NCBI GenBank assembly: GCA_937900695.1
Contig: CALCFD010000028.1
Location: forward strand, 62,001 to 126,000
DNA from: an uncultured Eubacterium sp.
GTDB lineage: Bacteria; Bacillota; Clostridia; Peptostreptococcales; Anaerovoracaceae
Direction of reading: 5' to 3'
DNA: 64,000 nucleotides
The position numbers and the translations under genes are program-made. This document shows, in pieces, positions 8,949 through 17,311 of this stretch. How positions within the stretch are numbered: position 1 is the first letter of the stretch; each line of letters starts with the position of its first letter. The notes under the pieces are model-generated. The model did no database searches and had not been told where the DNA came from. It saw nothing but the letters and a program-made list of their open reading frames with translations.

Positions 8949-9986
8949 ATGGCTAAGCTAACTTATAAAGATGCAGGCGTTGATACTAAAGAAGGAGAAC
9001 GCGCGGTATCTCTAATGAAGGATCATGTTAAAAGAACTTTTAACGACAATGTTTTAACAGGACTTGGAAGCTTTGGTAGCTTATTTAAACTACCGATTGA
9101 AGGCATGAAAGAACCAGTATTAGTAAGTGGTACTGATGGCGTTGGTACAAAGCTAAAAATTGCTTTTTTAATGGATAAGCATGATACAGTTGGTATCGAC
9201 TGTGTAGCAATGTGTGTAAATGATGTATTATGTCAGGGTGCTACACCTTTATTCTTCCTAGATTATATTGCTACAGGAAGAGTTACAGCTGAAAAAATTG
9301 CAGATATTGTAAGTGGTATTGCAGAAGGTTGTGTACAGGGTAAGAGTGCGCTTATTGGTGGAGAAACTGCAGAAATGCCAGGTTTTTATGGCGATGGCGA
9401 GTACGATATGGCAGGATTTTCAGTTGGTGTAGTAGATAAAGATAAAATTATTACAGGTGCAGATATTAAAGAAGGAAATGTTATTATAGGTATTCCTTCA
9501 AGCGGTATTCATAGTAATGGTTATTCACTAGTAAGAAAGGTATTCTTTGAAAAAATGGGATATACTGTGGATCAGTATATTGATTCTTTAGGTGAAACTT
9601 TAGGAGAAGCTCTTTTAAGACCTACGAAGATTTACGCTAATGCTTGTGAAGCAGTACTACCAAATTTCCACGTTAACGGTATTGTACATATCACAGGTGG
9701 CGGATTCTTTGAAAATATTCCAAGAATTCTTCCAGAAGATATTGCAGTAAGCATTGATAGAGGAACTTGGGAAGTACCAGCTATCTTCAATTGTATCCAG
9801 GAATGCGGTGAAATTGAAACATTAGAAATGTTTAAAACATTTAACATGGGTGTCGGTATGATGATGTTCGTAGATGAAAAGGATGCTGATGCAGTAGTTA
9901 AGGTACTAAACGATGCAGGCGAAAAGGCAAGCATTATCGGTAAAACTGTAAAATTTGAAAAGGAAAAGGTGATTATAAATGGGTAA
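8949..9986 (+). CDS. purM: Phosphoribosylformylglycinamidine cyclo-ligase (AIR synthetase)
   Basis: A 345-residue enzyme that closes the imidazole ring, FGAM plus ATP to AIR. Recognisable blocks are TYKDAGVD at the N-terminus, SGTDGVGTKLK, CVNDVLCQGA, IGGETAEMPG and SSGIHSNGYSLVR. The length is normal. GGAGAG precedes the ATG, 15 bases after purE. The 3' end overlaps purN by eight bases. Confidence 0.97.
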   Translation: MAKLTYKDAGVDTKEGERAVSLMKDHVKRTFNDNVLTGLGSFGSLFKLPIEGMKEPVLVSGTDGVGTKLKIAFLMDKHDTVGIDCVAMCVNDVLCQGATPLFFLDYIATGRVTAEKIADIVSGIAEGCVQGKSALIGGETAEMPGFYGDGEYDMAGFSVGVVDKDKIITGADIKEGNVIIGIPSSGIHSNGYSLVRKVFFEKMGYTVDQYIDSLGETLGEALLRPTKIYANACEAVLPNFHVNGIVHITGGGFFENIPRILPEDIAVSIDRGTWEVPAIFNCIQECGEIETLEMFKTFNMGVGMMMFVDEKDADAVVKVLNDAGEKASIIGKTVKFEKEKVIING

Positions 9987-10587
9987 GAAAAAGGTAGTTA
10001 GAATTTCAGTTCTAGTATCAGGTAACGGTTCAAACCTTCAGGCGTTAATCGATGCTATTGAAAATGGCGAAATTGAAAATGCAAAAATCGTACAGGTAAT
10101 ATCTTCAAATGCTTCAGCTTACGCAATCGAAAGAGCTGAAAATCATGACATTCCTGTAAATATTATTACAAAGCATGACTATGCAGATATTAGAGATAGA
10201 ATGGATGCTATCTTAGAAATGCTAAGATGCGAATCTACAGACCTTGTAGTATTAGCAGGATACATGAGCATTTTACCTAAGAAGGTTATTGATGCTTATG
10301 AAGAAAGAATTATCAACGTTCATCCAGCATTACTACCTAAACATGGCGGTAAAGAATGCTATGGTATGAAGGTTCATGAAAAGGTTATTGCAGCTGGAGA
10401 AACTGAATCAGGTGCTACAGTTCACTATGTAGATGAAGGTATAGATACAGGTAGAATTATTATTCAGGGTATTGTACCAGTTAAGGCTAGTGATACACCT
10501 GAACTATTAAGAGAAAGAGTACTTGTTAAGGAACATCAGATCTTACCAGAAGCAGTAAGAATGGTTATGAGAGAGAAAGGTTGGTAA
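9979..10587 (+). CDS. purN: Phosphoribosylglycinamide formyltransferase
   Basis: A 202-residue 10-formyltetrahydrofolate-dependent GAR transformylase. It shows the SGNGSNLQALIDA phosphate loop, NVHPALLPKHGG with the catalytic His, and the HYVDEGIDTG loop with the catalytic Asp. The start overlaps the purM end by eight bases, which suggests translational coupling. Confidence 0.96.
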   Translation: MGKKKVVRISVLVSGNGSNLQALIDAIENGEIENAKIVQVISSNASAYAIERAENHDIPVNIITKHDYADIRDRMDAILEMLRCESTDLVVLAGYMSILPKKVIDAYEERIINVHPALLPKHGGKECYGMKVHEKVIAAGETESGATVHYVDEGIDTGRIIIQGIVPVKASDTPELLRERVLVKEHQILPEAVRMVMREKGW

Positions 10588-10593
10588 ACAATA

Positions 10594-12015
10594 ATGGGTG
10601 GAGTATTTGGAGTTGTTTCACACAGTGATTGCGTAATGGACATCTTCTTTGGTACTGACTACCATTCACATCTTGGAACTAAAAATGGTGGAATGTGCGT
10701 GCTACAAGAAGATGGATTTAACAGAACTATCCATAGCATTGCAAACAGTCCATTTAGAGGAAAATTTGAAGATGAATTAGACAATATGAAAGGTAACTTT
10801 GGTATTGGTGCTATTTCAGATGGAGACCCACAGCCTCTTTCAGTTAGAAATAAATTTGGACATTGGGCTATAACTACAGTTGGAAGAATTAATAATAAAG
10901 AAGAACTTGTAGAATGGCTAATAAAAGATGGAAATACTCACTTTATGTCTAAAAGTGGCGGAGATATTAACAATACTGAGCTTATAGCTTCAATAGTTTC
11001 AACAGGTGAAAATCTTGTAGATGGTATTGAAATCGTGCAAAATAAAGTTGATGGTTCTGTTACTATGATTATTTTGACAGAAGAAGGGATGTATGCTGCT
11101 AGAGATAAAGCTGGCCGTACACCTTTGATTTTAGGTAAAAAGGATGGAGCATATTGCGCAGCTTCAGAAAGTTTTGCCTTTATAAATATCGGATATGACT
11201 ATGAAAGAGAATTAGGACCTGGAGAAATTGCTTTTTTAACTCCAGATGGAGAAAAGACTGTTAAGGAACCTAATGATGAAATGAAAATTTGTACATTTTT
11301 ATGGTCATATTTCGGCTACACTACATCGATTTACGAAGGTGAAAATGTAGAGTTAATGCGTCATAGAAATGGAGCATTGATGGCAGAGGCTGATGGAGAT
11401 TTAGATGTTGATTATGTTGCAGGTGTACCTGACTCAGGAACTGCACATGCACTAGGTTATGCAAATCAGTCTAAAATCCCATATGCTAGACCACTTATTA
11501 AGTATACTCCAACTTGGTCAAGAAGCTTTATGCCTACAAATCAGAGAGCTAGAGCTTTAGTTGCACAGATGAAATTAATCCCTGTGTTCCAGATTATAAA
11601 AGATAAGAAGTTTGTTCTTATTGATGATTCAATCGTTAGAGGAACACAGCTATCAGAAACAGTTTCATATTTGATAGATAATGGAGCAAAAGAGATTCAT
11701 GTTAGATCAGCATGTCCTCCTATTATGTATGGATGTAAATATCTAAACTTTGCAAGAACAATTAATGAGATGGAGCTTATAACTCGTCGTACTATTAAGT
11801 CTTTAGAAAACTTAGCAGCAGATGAGCCAATTGAGCAGGAAGTATTAGATAAATATGCAGATACAAAATCAGATGAGCATGCAGCTATGATTGATTCTAT
11901 TAGAAAACAACTTAAATTTGATAGTTTGAAATTCCAGTCATTAGATAGCTTGCTTGAGGCGACAGGCGTTGATAAGAGCAAGTTATGTACATATTGTTGG
12001 GATGGAAAGGAGTAA
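10594..12015 (+). CDS. purF: Amidophosphoribosyltransferase family protein with degenerate glutaminase site
   Basis: A 473-residue PurF homologue; the family makes phosphoribosylamine from PRPP. The PRPP loop is intact (VLIDDSIVRGTQ) and Cys233, Cys381, Cys465 and Cys468 sit where Bacillus-type PurF binds its [4Fe-4S] cluster. The Ntn glutaminase half is abnormal: the chain begins MGGVFG where the nucleophilic Cys belongs, the HVRY arginine block reads GIGAISDGD (70-78), and the HNGN block reads TVGRINN (95-101). A stop codon two codons upstream excludes a longer form. It may use free ammonia or a separate glutaminase. The position between purN and purH supports a purine role. Confidence 0.9.
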   Translation: MGGVFGVVSHSDCVMDIFFGTDYHSHLGTKNGGMCVLQEDGFNRTIHSIANSPFRGKFEDELDNMKGNFGIGAISDGDPQPLSVRNKFGHWAITTVGRINNKEELVEWLIKDGNTHFMSKSGGDINNTELIASIVSTGENLVDGIEIVQNKVDGSVTMIILTEEGMYAARDKAGRTPLILGKKDGAYCAASESFAFINIGYDYERELGPGEIAFLTPDGEKTVKEPNDEMKICTFLWSYFGYTTSIYEGENVELMRHRNGALMAEADGDLDVDYVAGVPDSGTAHALGYANQSKIPYARPLIKYTPTWSRSFMPTNQRARALVAQMKLIPVFQIIKDKKFVLIDDSIVRGTQLSETVSYLIDNGAKEIHVRSACPPIMYGCKYLNFARTINEMELITRRTIKSLENLAADEPIEQEVLDKYADTKSDEHAAMIDSIRKQLKFDSLKFQSLDSLLEATGVDKSKLCTYCWDGKE

Positions 12016-12017
12016 AA

Positions 12018-13544
12018 ATGAGAGCTTTACTAAGCGTTTCAGATAAAACAGGTATTGTTGAGTTTGCTAAAGAACTAGAAGCATTAGGTGTAGAAATTAT
12101 TTCTACAGGTGGAACTCATAAAAAATTAGAAGAAGCTGGAATAAAAGTAATCGGTATTTCAGACGTTACAGGATTTCCAGAATGCTTAGATGGAAGAGTT
12201 AAGACTCTTCATCCAGCAGTTCATGGTGGACTATTAGCTAGAAGAGATGTTCCAGAACATATGAAGCAGCTTGAAGAACTAGGTATTGAAACAATTGATA
12301 TTGTTGCTATTAACTTATATCCATTTAAGGAAACTATCATGAAGCCTGATGTAACTTTAGCTGATGCTATTGAAAATATAGATATTGGTGGTCCTACAAT
12401 GTTAAGATCAGCAGCTAAAAATCATAAGGATGTAGCAGTACTTTGTGATCCATCAGATTATGATAAGGTTATTAATGAATTAAAAGCGGGTGAAATTTCT
12501 TATGATCTAAAATATAGATTAGCCCTTAAGGTATTTCAGCATACAGCGGCTTATGATGCTATGATTTCAGATTATTTAAGAAAACAGATTGATGGTGAAT
12601 TACCGGATAATCTAACACTTACATTTGAAAAGGTTCAAGAATTAAGATATGGCGAAAATTCTCATCAGAAGGCAATCTATTACAAAGAAATACAGCCATT
12701 CTCAGGAGCACTTGTAAATGCAAAGCAGCTTCATGGCAAAGAGTTATCATTTAATAATATAAACGATGCTCAAGGAGCATTAGGATGCTTAAAGGAATTT
12801 GAAGAACCAGCTGTAGTAGCAGTAAAACATGCAAACCCATGTGGTGTAGCTATTGGTGAAACTTTAGTTGAAGCATATAAGAAGGCTCATGACTGTGATC
12901 CAACTTCAATTTTTGGCGGCATTATTGCATGCAATAGAGAAGTTGATGCTGCAACTGCTACAGAAATTAGCAAGATCTTTGTTGAAATTGTAATTGCACC
13001 TGGATTTTCACAGGAAGCTTTGGCTATCTTAACTCAGAAGAAAAACGTTAGACTTCTTGAATTACCAGATATTTTAGGACAGGCAGATAAGCATGTTATC
13101 GATCTTAAAAAGGTTAGCGGTGGATTATTAGTTCAGGATGCAGACAATACTTTATTTGACGAATTAAAAGTTGTAACTAAAAAAGCTCCAACTGATGCTC
13201 AAATGAAGGATTTAGAAATTGCAATGAAAGTCGTTAAGCATACAAGAAGTAACGGTATTGTATTTGTTAAGGATGGTATGACTATAGGTATTGGACCTGG
13301 ACAGACTAACCGTATTTGGGCAGTAGAAAATGCTATTAGACAGTCAAACTTTGATATGGAAGGTGCTGTAATGGCTTCAGATGCATTTTTCCCATTTGAT
13401 GATTGTGTAACAGCTGCAGGCAATGTTGGTGTTAGTGCAATTATTCAGCCGGGTGGATCTATCAGAGACCAGGAAAGCATAGATAAAGCAGATGAATTAG
13501 GTATTGCTATGATATTTAGCGGATACAGACATTTTAAACATTAA
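12018..13544 (+). CDS. purH: Bifunctional AICAR formyltransferase / IMP cyclohydrolase
   Basis: A 508-residue enzyme for the last two steps to IMP. The N-terminal MGS-like cyclohydrolase domain (ALLSVSDKTG, STGGTHKKL, VKTLHPAVHGG) is followed by the transformylase domain (LRYGENSHQ, VKHANPCGVA, SDAFFPFDD, QPGGSIRD). The ATG at 12018 has GGAG eight bases upstream and lies two bases after the purF stop. Confidence 0.97.
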   Translation: MRALLSVSDKTGIVEFAKELEALGVEIISTGGTHKKLEEAGIKVIGISDVTGFPECLDGRVKTLHPAVHGGLLARRDVPEHMKQLEELGIETIDIVAINLYPFKETIMKPDVTLADAIENIDIGGPTMLRSAAKNHKDVAVLCDPSDYDKVINELKAGEISYDLKYRLALKVFQHTAAYDAMISDYLRKQIDGELPDNLTLTFEKVQELRYGENSHQKAIYYKEIQPFSGALVNAKQLHGKELSFNNINDAQGALGCLKEFEEPAVVAVKHANPCGVAIGETLVEAYKKAHDCDPTSIFGGIIACNREVDAATATEISKIFVEIVIAPGFSQEALAILTQKKNVRLLELPDILGQADKHVIDLKKVSGGLLVQDADNTLFDELKVVTKKAPTDAQMKDLEIAMKVVKHTRSNGIVFVKDGMTIGIGPGQTNRIWAVENAIRQSNFDMEGAVMASDAFFPFDDCVTAAGNVGVSAIIQPGGSIRDQESIDKADELGIAMIFSGYRHFKH

Positions 13545-13564
13545 TCTCATAAGGAGAACAAAAT

Positions 13565-14830
13565 ATGAAGATATTAGTAGTTGGCAGTGGTGGTAGAGAG
13601 CATGCAATTGCATGGAAGTTAGCACAAAGCCCAAAAGTAGAGAAAGTTTATTGTGCACCAGGTAATGCTGGTATTGCAGATGTTGCAGAATGTATAAATG
13701 TAAAAGCAGAGGATATTGAAGGTATTTGCAGTGTTGCAAAGGAAAAAGCTGTTGATATGGCAGTTATAGGACCTGAAGTGCCTTTAGCAATGGGTATTAC
13801 AGATGAGCTTGAAAAGGTAGGGGTAAAGACATTTGGACCTAACAAAAAGTGTTCTCAGCTTGAAGCAAGTAAGGCATTTACAAAGAGCTTTTTAGCAAGA
13901 CATGACATTCCTACAGCTAAATATAAGGAATATACAGATAAAGATGAGCTTATTTTAGATATCGGTATCTATGGTTATCCAATGGTTCTTAAGGCAGATG
14001 GACTAGCTGCAGGTAAAGGAGTAGTTTTAGCAGAAAATGCAGAGGAAGCTAAAAATGCTATTGAAGAAATGATGGGATCAAAAGTCTTTGGTTCAGCGGC
14101 TGATAAGGTAGTAGTGGAAGAATGCTTAGTAGGTGTTGAAGCTTCTTGTCTATGTTTTGTAGATGAAAATACTATTGTTCCAATGGAATCAGCTCAGGAC
14201 TATAAGAGAATTTTCGATGGAGATAAGGGTCCAAATACAGGAGGAATGGGAACATACTCTCCTTCACTAATGTTTACTGAAGAAATAGAAAAACGAGTAA
14301 TGGATGAAATTCTTTTGCCAACATTAGAAGGATTTAAAAAGGATGGATTAGACTTTAAGGGCGTATTATTTGTTGGTCTAATGCTAACTGAAGATGGACC
14401 AAAGGTTATCGAATTTAACAATAGATTTGGTGATCCAGAAACTCAGTCAGTTTTAATGAGATTAGATACTGATCTATATGAAATTTTCGATGCAGTTTGT
14501 GAAAATAGATTAAAAGACATCGATATCAAATGGAAAGAAGATCGTGCAGTTTGTGTAGTTTTAGCTTCAGGTGGCTACCCAGGAGATTACGAAAAGGGCG
14601 AGGTAATAACTGGTTTAGATGATGTTGACGATGGTGTAGTTGTATTCCACGCTGGAACAAAACATGATGAAAATGGCAATGTGGCTACTGCAGGTGGACG
14701 AGTTTTAGGCGTTACAACAACAGGTAAAACTCATGACGAAGCTAGAGCAAAGGCCTTTGAAAATGTTAAGAAGATTTCATTTGAAGGAATGCAGTACAGA
14801 AATGATATTGGTTTAATTATTAAAAAATAA
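13565..14830 (+). CDS. purD: Phosphoribosylamine--glycine ligase (GAR synthetase)
   Basis: A 421-residue ATP-grasp ligase that joins phosphoribosylamine and glycine, the step directly after PurF. It has the N-terminal GSGGREHAIAWKL, the PNKKCSQLEASKAF block, KADGLAAGKGV in the ATP-grasp lid, GGMGTYSP and EFNNRFGDPETQ. The length is normal. AAGGAG precedes the ATG, 20 bases after purH. Confidence 0.97.
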   Translation: MKILVVGSGGREHAIAWKLAQSPKVEKVYCAPGNAGIADVAECINVKAEDIEGICSVAKEKAVDMAVIGPEVPLAMGITDELEKVGVKTFGPNKKCSQLEASKAFTKSFLARHDIPTAKYKEYTDKDELILDIGIYGYPMVLKADGLAAGKGVVLAENAEEAKNAIEEMMGSKVFGSAADKVVVEECLVGVEASCLCFVDENTIVPMESAQDYKRIFDGDKGPNTGGMGTYSPSLMFTEEIEKRVMDEILLPTLEGFKKDGLDFKGVLFVGLMLTEDGPKVIEFNNRFGDPETQSVLMRLDTDLYEIFDAVCENRLKDIDIKWKEDRAVCVVLASGGYPGDYEKGEVITGLDDVDDGVVVFHAGTKHDENGNVATAGGRVLGVTTTGKTHDEARAKAFENVKKISFEGMQYRNDIGLIIKK

Positions 14831-14850
14831 ATAATTGGGGAGATAAATTT

Positions 14851-15366
14851 ATGTTAGATAAGAAATTAGTTGAACTACTTGTAGAGCAGGTAAACAAAGA
14901 ATTTTACTCAGCATATCTTTACTTGGATTTTTCAAATTATTATGCTGATGCTGGCCTTGATGGTTTTGCAAATTGGTATATGATACAGGCTCAGGAAGAA
15001 AGAGATCATGCTATTTTATTTATGAAGTACCTTCAAAATAATGGTCAGCATGTTGAACTAGAAGCTATTGCTAAACCAAATGTAGAGCTTTCATCACATT
15101 TAGATGTTCTTAAGGAAGGCTTAAAACATGAAGAGTATGTAACTTCATTAATTCACGATATATATGATGTGGCGTTTCATAAAAAGGACTTTAGAACAAT
15201 GCAGTTCTTAGATTGGTTTGTAATGGAACAAGGCGAAGAAGAAAAGAACGCAGATGATTTAATTAAAAAGTTTGAGCTATTTGGAACTGATCCAAAGGGA
15301 CTATATGCTTTAAATGAAGAATTAAAAGCAAGAGTATATAATGTTCCTTCATTAAATTTAGATTAA
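14851..15366 (+). CDS. Ferritin
   Basis: A 171-residue bacterial non-haem ferritin that oxidises and stores iron in a 24-mer shell. Ferroxidase-centre ligands are recognisable: Glu in NKEFYSAYLY, the ExxH pair in QAQEERDHA, and the later Glu and Gln in the MEQGEEEKN helix. GGGGAG precedes the ATG, 20 bases after purD and before the operon terminator, so it is probably read from the purine promoter. That linkage is unusual. Confidence 0.93.
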   Translation: MLDKKLVELLVEQVNKEFYSAYLYLDFSNYYADAGLDGFANWYMIQAQEERDHAILFMKYLQNNGQHVELEAIAKPNVELSSHLDVLKEGLKHEEYVTSLIHDIYDVAFHKKDFRTMQFLDWFVMEQGEEEKNADDLIKKFELFGTDPKGLYALNEELKARVYNVPSLNLD

Positions 15367-15381
15367 TATATGTTTAAGATT

Positions 15382-15412
15382 AAAGGAGAGTGATTTTGTT
15401 CACTCTCCTTTT
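15382..15412 (+). terminator. Terminator of the purine operon and ferritin gene
   Basis: AAAGGAGAGTG and CACTCTCCTTT form an 11-bp stem with an eight-base loop, 16 bases after the ferritin stop. Confidence 0.8.
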
Positions 15413-15631
15413 GGACTATATGTTTTATAGTACTATGCGTGCGCAAGTTTTTAACTTTGAATTTTTTAGGACTAGAGCAGCTCTTGATTTTGAAGGATAT
15501 AAGCTATTTTAAGGATTACTGCAAAAGAACTAGGGTGATAGACTCTTAGTAATTTAAAAGACATAGGAATCTAAAGTTTTAGGTGGTAAGTGTACTCTAA
15601 GGTGTTTTTAAATAATTAAGAAAAACATATC
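15413..15631. other. Gene-free stretch before the L,D-transpeptidase locus
   Basis: This lies in a gap of about 330 bp (15367-15698). Beyond the terminator at its left end and the promoter at its right end, I see no ORF with a ribosome site, no repeat and no recognisable RNA motif. It could be the decayed remains of a gene, but nothing can be aligned by eye. Confidence 0.4.
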
Positions 15632-15660
15632 TTCACATTTTCATCATATAGCTATATAAT
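15632..15660 (+). promoter_or_regulatory. Promoter of the L,D-transpeptidase locus
   Basis: TTCACA (15632-15637), 17 bases, TATAAT (15655-15660). The ATG is 39 bases downstream of the -10. Confidence 0.65.
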
Positions 15661-15698
15661 AATATGAAAACTAAATTTTTAAAGGAAAAGAGAATAAG

Positions 15699-17143
15699 AT
15701 GGATAAAAAATCTATAAAATTTCAATTTAAAAGATGCTGTGCGATGCTTTTAGTTATTGCGATGTTTTTAACATCATTTGCTATTAGTCCAGATTCGGCA
15801 GATGCAGCAAATAAAAGCAAATATTGGATTAAGGTAAATAAGAAGGCAAATGTGGCAACAGTTTATCAGCTTAAAGGTGGTAAGTATAAACCAATTAAAG
15901 CTATGTTAACTTCTTGTGGTGGCAAGGATACTCCAAGTGGAACATTTTACACGCCATCAAAATATAGATGGCATACTCTTATGGTCAGTACTGCACACGA
16001 GTAACAGGAAGTATACTGTTTCATTCGGTTTGGTACTATAAAAACGGTAATAAAGCAAGTCAGTCAACACGTGAGTTTAATAGATTAGGTCAAACTGCTT
16101 CTCATGGTTGTATAAGACTTAGTGTTGGTGATGCCAAATGGATATATGATAACTGCAAATTGAAAACAAAGGTTACAATTTATAGCAGTAAAAAACCAGG
16201 ACCTTTAGGTAAGCCTAAAGCGATTAAGGTAGCTACATCTCGTAGAACTTATTGGGATCCGACAGATCCAGATAAAAGAAATCCTTATCGTAAGAAAAAA
16301 GCGAAGATTTACATATCATCTAAAAAAGATAAATACTTAGAGTACAATCAGAAGTATAGTGTTAAATCTGGTGTATCTGCAAAAGATCAAATAACAAAAA
16401 AGAGCCTTACTAAAAAGATAACATATAAGGCATATAAATATAGCAAAGGCAAGTATAGAAGGGCTAATTTTACAACAAAATCAGTTGGAACATATAAGAT
16501 TAGATACTATGTTAAATCATCACTTGGAGCGACAACTGCAAAAGATTTAAAAATAAAGATTGTAGATACAAAAGCGCCTATTATTTCAGCTAAAAATTAT
16601 AATGTAAGAGTTGGTGATACTAATGCAGTACAGGGTGTTAGTGCTAAGATGAGAAGCGGTACAAGTCGTACAAAATATATGACTGTGAAAATAAAAGCAC
16701 CAGGTAGCAGTAAGTATGCAACATATACTTATTCAAAAGCAAAAGGTTACAAGTTTACTAAAGCAGGAACATATTATGTTAAGTATTATGTAAAGAATAA
16801 GAACAAGCCATATAGACAGGCAACAAGAAGCATTAAAATTTCAAGTTATAAAGATGCAGTAATTAGCGGTAATAATGTAACGGTGCCATATAATGCTACT
16901 GATGTAGACATGATAAATGCAATTAGAAGTAAAGTATCAGTTAGTGATAGTGGCACAACAATAGCTGGAACTAGTTCAAAAGTTGCCGTTACTCTAACAA
17001 AGTATACAAATGGCAATGCAGTAGCAACTGTATCATACAGATGCAAGAATGGCAGAACTATCTCTAAAAACTTTAGTGTTACTAGGAAACAAGCACCTGT
17101 TCCAACACCAGACTCTTCATCAACACCAGTTGAAGTTGTATAA
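15699..17143 (+). pseudogene. L,D-transpeptidase (YkuD) with Ig-like C-terminus, frameshifted
   Basis: Frame one encodes a signal peptide (residues 1-37, hydrophobic core MLLVIAMFLTSFAI) and the first half of a YkuD domain (DTPSGTFYTP), then stops at 16002-16004. The second half, YGQYCTRVTG to the catalytic ASHGCIRL (Cys codon 16109-16111), continues in another frame to 17143. Restoring one T in the CTT run near 15979 would join them as WHTL-YGQY, which fits the family. The C-terminus is Lys/Tyr-rich, Ig-like and secreted. Intact enzymes make 3-3 peptidoglycan cross-links. The break could be a real mutation, a phase-variable site or an assembly error; promoter and terminator are intact. Confidence 0.8.
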
Positions 17144-17152
17144 AAAGAGATC

Positions 17153-17187
17153 AAAAGCACCTCGAAATAAAAAAGAGGTGCTTTTTT
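17153..17187 (+). terminator. Terminator after the L,D-transpeptidase locus
   Basis: AAAAGCACCTC and GAGGTGCTTTT form an 11-bp stem followed by six T. Confidence 0.9.
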
Positions 17188-17311
17188 GATGTTTTCTAGA
17201 AAATTATAGATTTGCAAAAGTAAAAAAATATGCAAAAGACAAGAATTATGATGTAATGTAATCAATATATAGTACTTACAAAGTAATTAACTACAAAAGG
17301 AGGGGTAATTA

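Noticed and set aside
15413..15631. Degraded gene in the gap before the L,D-transpeptidase
   Set aside because: No frame on either strand gave a recognisable protein segment or ribosome site.
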